A stretch of DNA of 64,000 nt from the NCBI GenBank assembly GCA_021771715.1, contig JAETOO010000009.1:59586-123585 (forward strand), in the 5' to 3' direction. How positions within the stretch are numbered: the first letter of the stretch is position 1; the number at the start of each line of letters is the position of its first letter. This DNA comes from Oscillospiraceae bacterium (GTDB taxonomy: Bacteria; Bacillota; Clostridia; Lachnospirales; Lachnospiraceae). The position numbers and the translations under genes are program-made. Positions 48,642-59,387 of the stretch are shown in pieces. Below the pieces are notes generated by a model. That model saw nothing but the letters and a program-made list of their open reading frames with translations, did no database searches and was not told the DNA's origin.

Positions 48642-50405
48642 ATGAAAAAATCAGAAAAAACCAATTATTCTTTTTTTACAATTATCAATCTGACAGCGGT
48701 GCTGATGGCGGTGTTATGCCTGATTCTGCTTATGATGCTGAGTTTCTACCTGAAGAAATCTGCCGGCGACAGGTTCTATGCGAAGCTGGATAACACAATT
48801 GAGAACAATGACAGACATCTCTGGCAGGAATATTTAAATGTGGATCATCTTCTGGTGGATCTGCCTTATTACAGCGCGGATTTTTCGGAAATCATACAGG
48901 CAGAACCTTTTGATGAGGAGCAGGTTGGGAGTATTGTGCGGCTGCAGCGGCTGTTACAGGGAATCAAGCCAGGCATAGACTGCGTAGACGGGCTTTTCAT
49001 CTATTTCAGCGGCAGTGACCGGTTTTTGTCCGCAACAGAAGATCAGAATAAGGCGAAACTTTGCAATTCGATTCGGGATACCATTCGGGAACGGATGCAG
49101 GGCAAAGAGACGCTTTTGGATCAGGTTACGAACGGCTGGGAGTTTGGCTTTATAGAGGATGAGCCCTGCGTGATGAACATGATATCGCACAATGACAGTG
49201 TACTGATCGGCTCGTTTTCTCTTATGGATACAGTCATGGAAAAAAGGATGCTGTCCGTGCATGAGGATTATCAGTATTATCTGCTCGAGGAGAACGGCAG
49301 CGTTATTTGGCAGAGCGGTTCACTGCCATACCCGGATCCGTCAATGTTAACGGAAGAACTCTGTGAAATTACCTGTGACGGTGAGCGGTACTGCGCGTAT
49401 CTTACAGACATGGATTACAGCGGGATTCAGATTCTGTGCCTGTTTCCCGTCATGGATGATGCGATTGATATGAAACCGATCTATCTGTTGTCCACTGTGA
49501 TTCTGTCGGTATTTTTCCTGTTTACAGGACTCATCTGGATGTTGTTCCGGCAGCTTCTGATCCGTCCGTTTGTCGAAATGGAGCAGGTGAATCAGAAGAT
49601 TATGCAGGTTGAGGGGGTTCCGGAGCTGACATTTCCGCGTGTGAAATGCAGGGAGATCGATCAGTCCATGCGCACGGTGGAGTATCTCTGCCGGATATCA
49701 CTTGAGATGCAGAAAAACTATTACGTGGAGAAGCAGACGCGCACAAAAGTGGAGCTCGATAAATATAAGACGCAGGTGGCACCGCATTTCCTGGTAAACT
49801 GTCTGTATGCCCTGCAGAATCTTGCGGACAGCGGCTATGCGGAGAGCGAGGTGTTCTCCATGCTGATCAGTACGCTCTCCGAGCATCTGCGCTATACGTT
49901 AAGCGACCAGGAGGAGGTGTCGCTGCGGGAAGAACTCTATTATGTGGAAAACTACCTGAAGCTGACACAGGCTCGGTTTCCACTGTGTCTGGATTATGAG
50001 ATAGAGGCAGATGAGGAAGCAAAGCGCGCCACGGTCTTTACGCTGATGGTGCTGATGTTTACGGAGAATTCCATCAAGTATAATATGGTGATGGGAAATA
50101 AAATGAAGGTTACGATAACCTGTGCACGGATTACGGAAGAGAACCGTACCTTCCTGACGGTCACGCATCGCGACAGCGGAAAAGGGTACCCCGAAGAAGT
50201 ACTGGAGAAGTTAAAACGGCGTGAACCGATAGAAGACCACAGAGGTAACCATATCGGACTTCTGAACGTGATCCGGAGGCTGGAGCTGATGTATCCGGAA
50301 TCAGAGATCCGGTTTTATAGTGATTCGGGTGCTGTGGTCGAACTGAAAATGCCATATCTGCGGATGGAGGAGAAAGCGTACGATGAATTTACTGGTTGTG
50401 GATGA
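48642..50405 (+). CDS. sensor histidine kinase, YesM-like
   Basis: N-terminal TM, extracellular domain, second TM; KYKTQVAPHFLVNCLYALQNLADSG; LMVLMFTENSIKYN; DSGKGYPEEVL. Confidence 0.85.
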   Translation: MKKSEKTNYSFFTIINLTAVLMAVLCLILLMMLSFYLKKSAGDRFYAKLDNTIENNDRHLWQEYLNVDHLLVDLPYYSADFSEIIQAEPFDEEQVGSIVRLQRLLQGIKPGIDCVDGLFIYFSGSDRFLSATEDQNKAKLCNSIRDTIRERMQGKETLLDQVTNGWEFGFIEDEPCVMNMISHNDSVLIGSFSLMDTVMEKRMLSVHEDYQYYLLEENGSVIWQSGSLPYPDPSMLTEELCEITCDGERYCAYLTDMDYSGIQILCLFPVMDDAIDMKPIYLLSTVILSVFFLFTGLIWMLFRQLLIRPFVEMEQVNQKIMQVEGVPELTFPRVKCREIDQSMRTVEYLCRISLEMQKNYYVEKQTRTKVELDKYKTQVAPHFLVNCLYALQNLADSGYAESEVFSMLISTLSEHLRYTLSDQEEVSLREELYYVENYLKLTQARFPLCLDYEIEADEEAKRATVFTLMVLMFTENSIKYNMVMGNKMKVTITCARITEENRTFLTVTHRDSGKGYPEEVLEKLKRREPIEDHRGNHIGLLNVIRRLELMYPESEIRFYSDSGAVVELKMPYLRMEEKAYDEFTGCG

Positions 50406-51165
50406 TGAATTTTTTGTGGCGGAAGGGCTTGCGAATATGCTGCGATATGAAAATCTCGAGATCGATGAGATATTCAGTGCGTACAGTGCGCAGATGGCGC
50501 AGGATATCATCAGCAGGCATGAAATATCCATATTGATTACAGATGTAGAAATGCCGGAGATGAGCGGAATGGATCTGCTGCGCTGGGTGAAAAAACACGA
50601 TCTGAATATCAGAACGATTCTGCTTACGGGGCACAAAAAGTTCGAATATGCTTATGAGGCGGTGGAGCTCGGTGTGTTGAGTTATCTGGTGAAGCCGGTA
50701 GATAAGGAAAAGCTGAAGCGCACGCTGAGCGAGGCGATCGAGGCGCATCAGAAGGAACAGGGCTTTGAAAAATGGTGGAAGAACCTTCCGAAGGAAGAGA
50801 CGGAGGCGCTGCTGAAAAATGAGACACAGAATGACACGGTTGCGCTTGTTAAGAGACTGATCCGTGAAAATATTGAGCTGCCGGAGCTTGGGCGGACATT
50901 TTTGGCCGGGAAGGTATTTCTGAATGAGGATTATCTCTCCTACATATTTCATGAAAAGTCCGGCGAGACCTTGAAATCCTATATTACCGGTGAGCGGATC
51001 AGGCGGGTCAGAGAACTGCTCGTCATGACAGATTACACGCTTGAGGTGATCGCAGAGAAGGCGGGGTTCTGCGATGTGGTGTATATGAGAAAGGTCTTTA
51101 AAAAGCAGGTGGGTGTCACCCCGAACCAGTATCGGGCGGAATATGGAAAGCTGCCACGCGGATGA
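50383..51165 (+). CDS. response regulator with AraC-type HTH
   Basis: MNLLVVDDEFFVAEGLANML..ISILITDVEMPEMSGMDLLRWVKK; C-terminal AraC HTH VIAEKAGFCDVVYMRKVFKKQVGVTPNQYRAEYGK. Confidence 0.9.
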   Translation: MNLLVVDDEFFVAEGLANMLRYENLEIDEIFSAYSAQMAQDIISRHEISILITDVEMPEMSGMDLLRWVKKHDLNIRTILLTGHKKFEYAYEAVELGVLSYLVKPVDKEKLKRTLSEAIEAHQKEQGFEKWWKNLPKEETEALLKNETQNDTVALVKRLIRENIELPELGRTFLAGKVFLNEDYLSYIFHEKSGETLKSYITGERIRRVRELLVMTDYTLEVIAEKAGFCDVVYMRKVFKKQVGVTPNQYRAEYGKLPRG

Positions 51166-51179
51166 ACTTCATAATATGA

Positions 51180-52724
51180 ATGCAGAACGGAGATATGAAA
51201 ATGAAGAAAAAACTTGTCAGTGTGATGTTAGCCGGCGCGATGGTATTTGGGCTGGCCGCCTGTAGCGGGAAGGCAGATGATGCAGACAAAGACAGCGGAG
51301 CGTATCCGACGATTACAATGGCAATCTCGACTTCTACGGGTCCCAGCGAGGGTTCATCCCGTGTCGAAGCGCTGATTTCGAATTATACGGAGGAGACCTA
51401 TGGCATTAAGACAGAGATTCTGAACTTTGATAGTGTCAATTATGCACAGCAGCTGCAGCTTGGATTTGCTTCCGGGGAGCAGATTGACCTGTTCTCTTCC
51501 ATTTATATCGGATATGCAAACAGTATTAATTCAGAATATGTGTATGACCTGGAGGAAGATGATCTGCTGCAGAATTATGGACAGGGCATTATTGAGACAG
51601 TAGGTCAGGCGAATCTGGAAACCTGCCGGGTCAACGGGAAAATTTATGGAATACCGAATATGAAAGAATTTTCGTCCGGAATCGGCTCTTTCATGATTCC
51701 GAAAATATATTTGGATGAAATTAGTTATGATTATGAGACTGCGCTTGCGGCACAGGGAACGGACAGGTTTGTGCTCGAGGATACGATTTTTGCGGATTAT
51801 GATGTGATTGATGATATCTTTGCGCAGTTGCATGAGGCATATCCGGATAAATATGTGTTCGAGCCGTGTAAGTTGCCAAGGCAGGTCTGTGAGGTGGACT
51901 CGGTGGGAAATGACATTTTTGGTGTGCTGTTTTCTGATTCGAAGGATCTTACGTTGGAGAATTTATTTGAAAATGAACACTGGCTGGAATATTTAAGGCA
52001 TGTGTATCAGTGGAATCAGAAGGGTTATATTTCTCCGGATGTTCTGACCGATACGATAGATATCAGTACAAAAATTGCGGCAGGAGAGGCTCTGACATAT
52101 ATTTCCGCCACAAAACCGGCGATCACGAAAGAATACGAAGAGGAGCTTGGTGATATGATTGCGTTTATGACAGGTGATTATTTCAGTGCCTCGAATATTG
52201 TGAATAATACGCCGTGGTGTATGGGATCAAACTGTGAGGATCCGGTAGCGGCGATGCAGCTGCTGAATGCATTTTACACCGACCCCGTTTTGGCAAATCT
52301 GCTCTGCTGGGGAGAGGAAGGCGTTGATTATGTGCTTGACAGCGATGGAATGGCAACAGTGCCGGAGGGAATGACAGGCGACGATGTGGTATACAAGTTT
52401 GAGGTTCGGTGGGAGACGCCGAATCAGTTCCTGGCCTATATCCCAAAGGGGCAGCCGGCAGATTTATGGGAGCAGTATGACAAAATGAATGCAGCAGCAA
52501 AGCAGTCGCTGGCCGAAGGATTTGTTTTTGATAATTCCAGTGTGCAGAATGAGTATATCGCTCTTACAAATGTGTGGGAAGAGTATGCTGCCCAGCTGAT
52601 GTTCGGGTTTGTCGATCCGGATGAGAAGACGCCGGAGTTAGTAGAAAAGCTGAAAGCAGCGGGACTTGACACCTATATGGCGGAGAAACAGAGACAGCTT
52701 GACGAATGGGCGGCTGGCTGCTAA
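51180..52724 (+). CDS. extracellular solute-binding lipoprotein
   Basis: MKKKLVSVMLAGAMVFGLAACSGK lipobox; family-1-like SBP. Start could be 51198. Confidence 0.85.
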   Translation: MQNGDMKMKKKLVSVMLAGAMVFGLAACSGKADDADKDSGAYPTITMAISTSTGPSEGSSRVEALISNYTEETYGIKTEILNFDSVNYAQQLQLGFASGEQIDLFSSIYIGYANSINSEYVYDLEEDDLLQNYGQGIIETVGQANLETCRVNGKIYGIPNMKEFSSGIGSFMIPKIYLDEISYDYETALAAQGTDRFVLEDTIFADYDVIDDIFAQLHEAYPDKYVFEPCKLPRQVCEVDSVGNDIFGVLFSDSKDLTLENLFENEHWLEYLRHVYQWNQKGYISPDVLTDTIDISTKIAAGEALTYISATKPAITKEYEEELGDMIAFMTGDYFSASNIVNNTPWCMGSNCEDPVAAMQLLNAFYTDPVLANLLCWGEEGVDYVLDSDGMATVPEGMTGDDVVYKFEVRWETPNQFLAYIPKGQPADLWEQYDKMNAAAKQSLAEGFVFDNSSVQNEYIALTNVWEEYAAQLMFGFVDPDEKTPELVEKLKAAGLDTYMAEKQRQLDEWAAGC

Positions 52725-52771
52725 ATAAATAAGCTCATTCAAAAAGCTGCTGTGAAATAATAGCCCATACG

Positions 52772-52818
52772 AAAAAGAGGACTTTTCGTTCAAAAATGAA
52801 CGAAAGGTTCTCTTTTTT
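52772..52818 (+). terminator. terminator copy 1 (shared with 59388-59435)
   Basis: AAAAAGAGGACTTTTCGTTCAAAAATGAACGAAAGGTTCTCTTTTTT. Confidence 0.8.
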
Positions 52819-52993
52819 CTAATATTTTTACCCCTGCGTGCTAAGGTTTGTTTCTTGTGGGTTATGCACGGAGAGGCTATACTTTATCACATAAATACAA
52901 AACGGAGATATGGGAGCATTGGGGAGGACATCCCTGTCTATAGAAGTATTTCGTGTCAGGTATCGCCTTGGACAGTATGAAAGGATAGAAGAT

Positions 52994-54031
52994 ATGGAGA
53001 ACAGATTTGAAAAATGGAAAAACTTTATACTGAACAATGAAGAAAGACTCAGTGGCGGTGAAGCAACCGGAATGGCGGATGTAGTAATCGACAATGTGCA
53101 TGTTACCGTATATTCCGCTCCCTTTTTGTACAATGCAGGAATGTGGCTGCAATCGTCTGATTGGAGAATTCGGTTATACCAGAAGCATGATTTCAGCGAA
53201 AGAATCATCCGACGCACCTTCAACGAAAAGACTACAGATGGACCGGTGCACCAGCACGATTCCATTGAAATCGGGTATGTGGTAGAAGGAACGGCAAAGC
53301 AGAGAATGATGGGGAAAGAGCATCTGTTCCAGGCCGGTGATTTCTGGATCATTGATCGAAACTGTTATCACAGTGATGTCTACGAGAATAAAGATCTGTT
53401 TATGGTAACGATCGGTGTGGCGACGGAAATTTTCGATTCAGCATTTTTACAGAACATCGGGGAACCAAATTTGCAGAAGTTCCTGTCTCTCGCACTGAAG
53501 GAACAGAAACAAAATTATCAGTTTCTGCATTTTCGCCCGAAACATCAAAATGCCGGAGGCGGTGTTGTGATGGAGCGTTTTCTCAGTGAACTGGTGCACA
53601 GAGAAGTCGGCTACAAAGATATCGCAAAAGGGCTTCTGGCCAGGTTGTTTTCTTCTTTAGTTATGGAATATGAGTTTACTATGAACGGCATGGAGCGAGA
53701 TAAGGTGAACGAGCTGGTGTGTGCCGAGATCGAACAATATATTAAAGATCATTACCAAACCGTAACAATAGCAGAATTAAAAGAACAATTCCATTATCAC
53801 GGCGATTATTATAATCGCATTCTGAAAAGATACACTGGAAAAAGCTTTGTGGAATACCTGACGGATGTGCGTGTGGACAAATCAGTGCATTTCCTCAGGG
53901 AAACGGATCTGTCAGTGGAGGAAATTTCCGCTGAGATCGGTTATACAGGACAGACCGGCTTCTATAAGATTTTCAAAAACAGATATGGTATGACTCCGGG
54001 AAAATTCAGGGTTTTCTATGCATCTGCGTGA
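52994..54031 (+). CDS. AraC family transcriptional regulator
   Basis: N-terminal cupin-like domain; C-terminal HTH FVEYLTDVRVDKSVHFLRETDLSVEEISAEIGYTGQTGFYKIFKNRYGMTPGKFR. Confidence 0.88.
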   Translation: MENRFEKWKNFILNNEERLSGGEATGMADVVIDNVHVTVYSAPFLYNAGMWLQSSDWRIRLYQKHDFSERIIRRTFNEKTTDGPVHQHDSIEIGYVVEGTAKQRMMGKEHLFQAGDFWIIDRNCYHSDVYENKDLFMVTIGVATEIFDSAFLQNIGEPNLQKFLSLALKEQKQNYQFLHFRPKHQNAGGGVVMERFLSELVHREVGYKDIAKGLLARLFSSLVMEYEFTMNGMERDKVNELVCAEIEQYIKDHYQTVTIAELKEQFHYHGDYYNRILKRYTGKSFVEYLTDVRVDKSVHFLRETDLSVEEISAEIGYTGQTGFYKIFKNRYGMTPGKFRVFYASA

Positions 54032-54099
54032 GGAAAACTATGAGCAGTATTTTGATGATGTACCTGTACTGACGCCGTATTTTGTCAAAAAAATCGAAT

Positions 54100-54178
54100 G
54101 GTCGGAATCGGTTAATTGATGAAATGGGAAAAGTGAGTTTTGAGAATGGCATCTGTTCTTTAACAGATGTATGATAAA
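54100..54178 (+). promoter_or_regulatory. bipartite promoter element, copy A
   Basis: GGTCGGAATCGGTTAATTG...AAAAGTGAGTTTTGAGAATGGCATCTGTTCTTTAACAGATGTATGATAAAC; palindrome CATCTGTT-CTTT-AACAGATG abuts TATGAT. Confidence 0.7.
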
Positions 54179-54271
54179 CACAATGAGAGTCATTCTTATC
54201 TCGGACTGAACACGGGGTGGTGACGTCGAGCTTCCGTGATTAGTACATATCTTTTTGAGGAGGAATTTGCC

Positions 54272-55810
54272 ATGAAACCAATTCCATATATTCAGGGAAT
54301 CGGTAAACTTGCGACTTTATATGTTGACGGCAAACCCTTTTACTGTAGAGGGGGTGAGTTACACAATTCTGCTGCATCTTTTCCGGAGTTCATGAGCGCA
54401 AAGGTATGGCCATCCCTTCGGCCGCTGCATCTGAATACTGTAATAGCTCCGGTATACTGGGAATGCCTTGAGCCGGAAAAAGGTGTATTCGATTATGCGT
54501 TGGTTGACAGTCTGCTCGTCCAGGCCAGAGAGGAGGGCGTTCGTCTGATTCTCCTCTGGTTTGGCCTGTGGAAAAACTCCGCTTCTTCTTATATCCCGCA
54601 GTGGATGAAGCTGGACCGCGAACGTTTCTGGTTTGTTGTAAAAAGAGACGGGAAACTTCCGCTGCATCATGACAGACCTCACAGAATCGTGTCACCTTTT
54701 TGTCAGGAAGCCGTTGATGCGGATGCGAATGCTTTTTCACATCTGATGGCCCATCTGAAGGAAGTCGATGAAGAGCGCACCGTTATCATGGTACAGGTCG
54801 AAAATGAAATCGGTGTCCTGGGCGCCGACCGTGATTACAGCGAGGCTGCTGATGCTGCTTATGCTGCGCCTGTTCCTGAGATTTTGGCTGAAGCGATGGG
54901 CAGATCCGGCAGCTGGGAGGATGTGTTTGGCGAGGATGGGCCTCAGCAGTTTATGGCCTGGCATTATGCTCTCGCGGTTGAGCAGATCGCGAAGGCCGGC
55001 AAGGCGGAATATCCGCTGCCAATGTATGCAAATTGCTGGCTGGAGCAGGAACCGTGGATCCCCGGCACTTACCCGAGTGGAGGCCCTATCTCCCGAAACG
55101 TTCCGGTCTGGAGGGTTGGCGCTCCTTCGGTTGAATTGTTTGCTCCTGACATTTACGTGGATGATTACAAGGGGACCGTCGCTTTGTACGGTACGGATCA
55201 GAACCCTCTTTTCATTCCGGAGACGAGGCTGAGCGTAGCAAATTATCTATATTCCGTAGGTGCATATAATTGCATGTGCTTTTCTCCGTTCGGGATCGAG
55301 GATACCTTTGATTCGGAGAAGGAACAGGTGGATTTTGCTACGATGGAAATACTTCATATCGGTCCCGAGGCCTTCGCCAAGCAGGAATCTGTGGGCCGTG
55401 AGCTGGCCCGTGCTTTTGATTATGTATCCGGTATGGAGGATGTGATTCGCAGGGCACACGAGGAGAATCGTATCAGAGGCTTCCTCTGGACTGCGGATCA
55501 TACCGAAAAGCGCGAACTGCTGGAGCTGTCCGGAATGAATATGCACATCCGGTATCATGATCCGAAGCTTGCGGGAAGCGGTGGCCTGGTCGTTGAACTA
55601 AGCGATTATGAGTTCCTTGTGCTGGGAATTAACTGCAGCTTCCACTTTACTTCCAGGGACGGGACAAGGCTGGAAACGCTGACAAAGGAAGAGGGACAGT
55701 TTGTGGAAGGCGTATGGAAACGCGGCCGCATTTTGAATGGGGATGAGCGTTATATCAATATGTTCACGGATAAGGTCGGACTGAATTACTTCAAGTATAC
55801 GGAGGAGTAG
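54272..55810 (+). CDS. beta-galactosidase-like glycoside hydrolase (GH35/GH42 clan, DUF5597-like C-terminus)
   Basis: VDGKPFYCRGGELHNSAASFPEFMSAKVWPSLRPLHLNTVIAPVYWECLEPEKGVFDY; VQVENEIGVLG (catalytic Glu). Confidence 0.82.
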   Translation: MKPIPYIQGIGKLATLYVDGKPFYCRGGELHNSAASFPEFMSAKVWPSLRPLHLNTVIAPVYWECLEPEKGVFDYALVDSLLVQAREEGVRLILLWFGLWKNSASSYIPQWMKLDRERFWFVVKRDGKLPLHHDRPHRIVSPFCQEAVDADANAFSHLMAHLKEVDEERTVIMVQVENEIGVLGADRDYSEAADAAYAAPVPEILAEAMGRSGSWEDVFGEDGPQQFMAWHYALAVEQIAKAGKAEYPLPMYANCWLEQEPWIPGTYPSGGPISRNVPVWRVGAPSVELFAPDIYVDDYKGTVALYGTDQNPLFIPETRLSVANYLYSVGAYNCMCFSPFGIEDTFDSEKEQVDFATMEILHIGPEAFAKQESVGRELARAFDYVSGMEDVIRRAHEENRIRGFLWTADHTEKRELLELSGMNMHIRYHDPKLAGSGGLVVELSDYEFLVLGINCSFHFTSRDGTRLETLTKEEGQFVEGVWKRGRILNGDERYINMFTDKVGLNYFKYTEE

Positions 55811-55871
55811 CGCAAACCGTATTTTGGGAAATCATAAATTTACACAATTAACATTTTAAAGGGGGTATTCC

Positions 55872-56792
55872 ATGAAAACGAAAGGAAAGCTTCGGCTAAA
55901 ACGGTATTTACCGCTCTATTTTCTGTTTCTTCCGGGTGGTCTTTACTTACTGATTAATAATTACATACCTTTGGGCGGTCTTGTGATTGCATTCAAGCAG
56001 TATAACGTCCGCGATGGATTGTGGGGAAGTCCTTTTGTCGGGCTGAAAAACTTCAAATTCCTGTTTGCAACCGGAGATGCATTGCTCATTACGAGAAATA
56101 CAATTCTGTATAATGTGGTATTCATTACACTGAATACTGTGATTGGAATTGTGTTTGCAATATTTATCTGTGATGCGGTAAGCAATCGGCTCAAGAAAGT
56201 TTATCAGAGTGTGATACTTTTCCCTTATCTGATGAGTGCGGTAATTCTTGGATATATCGTATATGCTTTTCTGGGAACGGAGAATGGTATTGTGAACAAT
56301 ACAATTCTTCCGCTGTTAGGAAAGGAGCCGATCATGTGGTATCAGGAGGCGGGTTATTGGCCGTTCATTCTGACCTTTGCCAATATGTGGAAGGGTACCG
56401 GTTATGGCTGTCTGCTTTATATCTCTGCAATCAATGGAATTGATACGTCTCTTTTTGAGGCCGCTGCTTTGGACGGAGCGTCCAGATGGCAGAGAATCAA
56501 AGCCATAACTCTGCCTTCACTGGTTCCAACCATTATCACGACTACCCTGATGCACATCGGTCGAATTTTCTATTCGGATTTCGGCCTGTTCTATCAGGTA
56601 CCTCGAAATTCCGGAGCACTGTTCCGTACAACGAACGTTATTGATACTTATGTGTATCGTGGCCTGATGGAGCAATCAAACGTCGGAATGTCTGCTGCGG
56701 CAGGATTTTACCAGTCTATTATCGGTTTCCTGCTTGTCGTGCTTGCAAACTATGTGGTCCGTAAAATCAGTGAAGAGAACGCATTGTTCTAG
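55872..56792 (+). CDS. sugar ABC transporter permease (LplB-like)
   Basis: GGLVIAFKQYNVRDGLWGSPFVGLKNFKFLF; EAAALDGASRWQRIKAITLPSLVPTI. Confidence 0.92.
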   Translation: MKTKGKLRLKRYLPLYFLFLPGGLYLLINNYIPLGGLVIAFKQYNVRDGLWGSPFVGLKNFKFLFATGDALLITRNTILYNVVFITLNTVIGIVFAIFICDAVSNRLKKVYQSVILFPYLMSAVILGYIVYAFLGTENGIVNNTILPLLGKEPIMWYQEAGYWPFILTFANMWKGTGYGCLLYISAINGIDTSLFEAAALDGASRWQRIKAITLPSLVPTIITTTLMHIGRIFYSDFGLFYQVPRNSGALFRTTNVIDTYVYRGLMEQSNVGMSAAAGFYQSIIGFLLVVLANYVVRKISEENALF

Positions 56793-56806
56793 AAAGGAGG
56801 TTTATT

Positions 56807-57694
56807 ATGAAAGAAAAACCATATTCTGCTTATCAGATTGTCTCCAATTTAATCATGATTCTGTGGGCTGTCATAATCATATTACCGTTTGTACTTCTGC
56901 TTATGTCATCTATCACGGAAGAGAATGCGCTTATCAGATACGGATATTCATTTTTCCCGAAAAAGCTTTCTCTGGAGTCTTATGCCTATATTTTAAACTC
57001 CGGAGAGAAGATCCTTCGGGCTTATGGCGTAAGTATCCTTGTGACAGCGGTCGGAGTCATCTTAAACGTTGCCCTTTCCGCAATGATGGCATACCCGCTT
57101 TCCGTGAAGGATCTTCCCGGCAAGCGTTTGCTGAGCTTTTATGTATTCTTCACGATGTTGTTCAATGGCGGTATCGTGCCAAGCTACATGATGTGGAGTT
57201 CCCTGGGGATCAAGGATACGATTTTCGCACAGATCTTACCGAATTTACTGGTCAGTGCCTGGAATGTCATGATCATCCGAACCTACTTTACCACCAGTAT
57301 TCCTGACTCCCTGTATGAGGCTGCGGAGATCGACGGTGCATCTCAGTTTGTGATTTTTTGGAAGGTGGTCATTCCTTTGGGAAAACCGATTCTTATTACC
57401 ATCGGAATTTTCTCCGGATTGTCTTACTGGAATGACTGGACAAATGGCCTTTATTATCTCCAGAAGAACAAAGACTTGTACAATGTGCAGAATCTGCTGA
57501 ACCAGATGGTGACCAACATTTCGTATCTGACGAAAAGCTCGTATTCCGGCATGGCAGAAGCTGCCGCAAAGATTCCTGCAACGGGCATCCAGATGGCAAT
57601 CGCTTTTGTCGCAATCCTGCCTGTTATGCTGGTCTTCCCGTTTTTACAGAAATACTACACAAAGGGTCTTACCGTTGGCAGTGTGAAGGGCTGA
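56807..57694 (+). CDS. carbohydrate ABC transporter permease (YtcP/LplC-like)
   Basis: LYEAAEIDGASQFVIFWKVVIPLGKPILITIGIFSGLSYWNDW; FPFLQKYYTKGLTVGSVKG. Confidence 0.92.
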   Translation: MKEKPYSAYQIVSNLIMILWAVIIILPFVLLLMSSITEENALIRYGYSFFPKKLSLESYAYILNSGEKILRAYGVSILVTAVGVILNVALSAMMAYPLSVKDLPGKRLLSFYVFFTMLFNGGIVPSYMMWSSLGIKDTIFAQILPNLLVSAWNVMIIRTYFTTSIPDSLYEAAEIDGASQFVIFWKVVIPLGKPILITIGIFSGLSYWNDWTNGLYYLQKNKDLYNVQNLLNQMVTNISYLTKSSYSGMAEAAAKIPATGIQMAIAFVAILPVMLVFPFLQKYYTKGLTVGSVKG

Positions 57695-57777
57695 TTCAAA
57701 TACCGGGACGCGGAGTCCGAAGCATGATCAATGTTATATATTATATAATATTATATATTTTAAAGGAGGATTACAAC

Positions 57778-59373
57778 ATGAAGAACAAGAAACTCATCAG
57801 CAGGCTTTTAGTGGCTGCAATGACAGCCGGAACGATTGCAGGCTACGGAAACACAGGCAGCATCGTAGCTGGCGCTGCATCCGAGGAAGGTGTGACAACT
57901 ACATCGATCGGAACTTACACGGTTGACGATCCATACCACCTTGTTTTCGAATACTGTGAGGTGAGTGATACGGATGCAGATGCAAGAGCCGCAGTTGAGG
58001 CGGCAGTCAACGAGTATATGATTCCGAATTACCAGATTGAGGTTGAGTTCCTGCCTATGAGTATTGCCGACTACTATGCGAACACTCCGCTTATGCTTAG
58101 CAGCGGCGAAGAGCTGGACGTTTTGCCAATCATGTTTTCTACCGCTTCGAGCTGGCTCAGTATGGGGGGCATCCTGGATTTAGCGCCATACATGGACAGT
58201 GAAGAGGGGCAGAAGATTATTGAGGCTCTTGGGGATGAGGAGACTGCATATGCTGCTACCTGTAACGGTGTGCTCTTCGGTTTCCCTGCAAACAAGGAGT
58301 TTTATTCCAATCGCGGTTTTCTTTTGAGAGCGGACATCTGTGATGAACTGGGATTCACGGAGAAGTACAACCTCGACAGACCGGATGCCGACATCTATGA
58401 TGGGACAGGTATTTCCTGGGAGGATGAAGAGGCGATGTTAGTTGCCGTAAAGGAAGCATATCCGGACATGACGGCGTTTTATCTGTCTACCACCGCTAAG
58501 GCGGACTTACTTTTTGATCTGTTGGATGACGGTTTTGGTGTGCTTGATATGGTTGCTGACAGAGAGGGCACCACTGTTGTTAACATGTATGAGACCGAGC
58601 AGTACAGAGAACATGTAAAGCGGATGGCGGACTGGTATGATAAGGGATATATTTACAAGGATGCAGCTACCGGTTCAACACGCGCGGATGAGATGATGCG
58701 TGCAGGCAACACCTTCTCATATCCAACAAATATCGTGCCAGGAGCTCTTATTGGTACAAATATTTCAAATGGCTGCAAGTGCTATCTTGTGCATCGTGAA
58801 CCTGAGAAAAAAGGATTCATTACAACCTCTGACGTATCCTTTATGAATGCCGGTATCGCAACGCAGTCTAAGGACCCTGAGATGGCATTTAAGTTTATTT
58901 CCGCATTGTACAGTGATCCGACCCTGTTTAACTTATGGCAGTTTGGAATCGAGGGGGTACACTATCAGCTTCTTGAGGATGGTACCGCTTACTATGTAGA
59001 AGGAGAAAATGCATCCAATTATAAGTACCATCAGAATTCCGGCTGGCAGATGGGCGACCAGTTCAAGGGGCTTGTATGGAATGACGGAACCGCTGGTCCT
59101 GATTACTGGGATGCTCTTAAGGAGCACAACCAAAAGGGAGACCGTTCTCCTGTATATGGCTTTAGGTGGGATAGCACAGAGTATTCTACCGAGTTAACAG
59201 CGCTTAATGCCATTAAGGAACAGTATATTTATCAGCTTGAGACCGGAACCTGCGGTTCTGATAACGTAGATGATCTGCTGGAGGAATTCAATGAAGCGCT
59301 CTATAACGTTGGCCTTCAGGACATAATGGATGCGAAGCAGGCACAGATTGATGCATGGCTGGCTGCCAAATAA
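57778..59373 (+). CDS. extracellular solute-binding protein (apparent lipobox Cys to Tyr)
   Basis: MKNKKLISRLLVAAMTAGTIAGYGNTGSIV; operon with two permeases; AGGAGG RBS. Confidence 0.88.
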   Translation: MKNKKLISRLLVAAMTAGTIAGYGNTGSIVAGAASEEGVTTTSIGTYTVDDPYHLVFEYCEVSDTDADARAAVEAAVNEYMIPNYQIEVEFLPMSIADYYANTPLMLSSGEELDVLPIMFSTASSWLSMGGILDLAPYMDSEEGQKIIEALGDEETAYAATCNGVLFGFPANKEFYSNRGFLLRADICDELGFTEKYNLDRPDADIYDGTGISWEDEEAMLVAVKEAYPDMTAFYLSTTAKADLLFDLLDDGFGVLDMVADREGTTVVNMYETEQYREHVKRMADWYDKGYIYKDAATGSTRADEMMRAGNTFSYPTNIVPGALIGTNISNGCKCYLVHREPEKKGFITTSDVSFMNAGIATQSKDPEMAFKFISALYSDPTLFNLWQFGIEGVHYQLLEDGTAYYVEGENASNYKYHQNSGWQMGDQFKGLVWNDGTAGPDYWDALKEHNQKGDRSPVYGFRWDSTEYSTELTALNAIKEQYIYQLETGTCGSDNVDDLLEEFNEALYNVGLQDIMDAKQAQIDAWLAAK

Positions 59374-59387
59374 ATAAACTCATTTAG

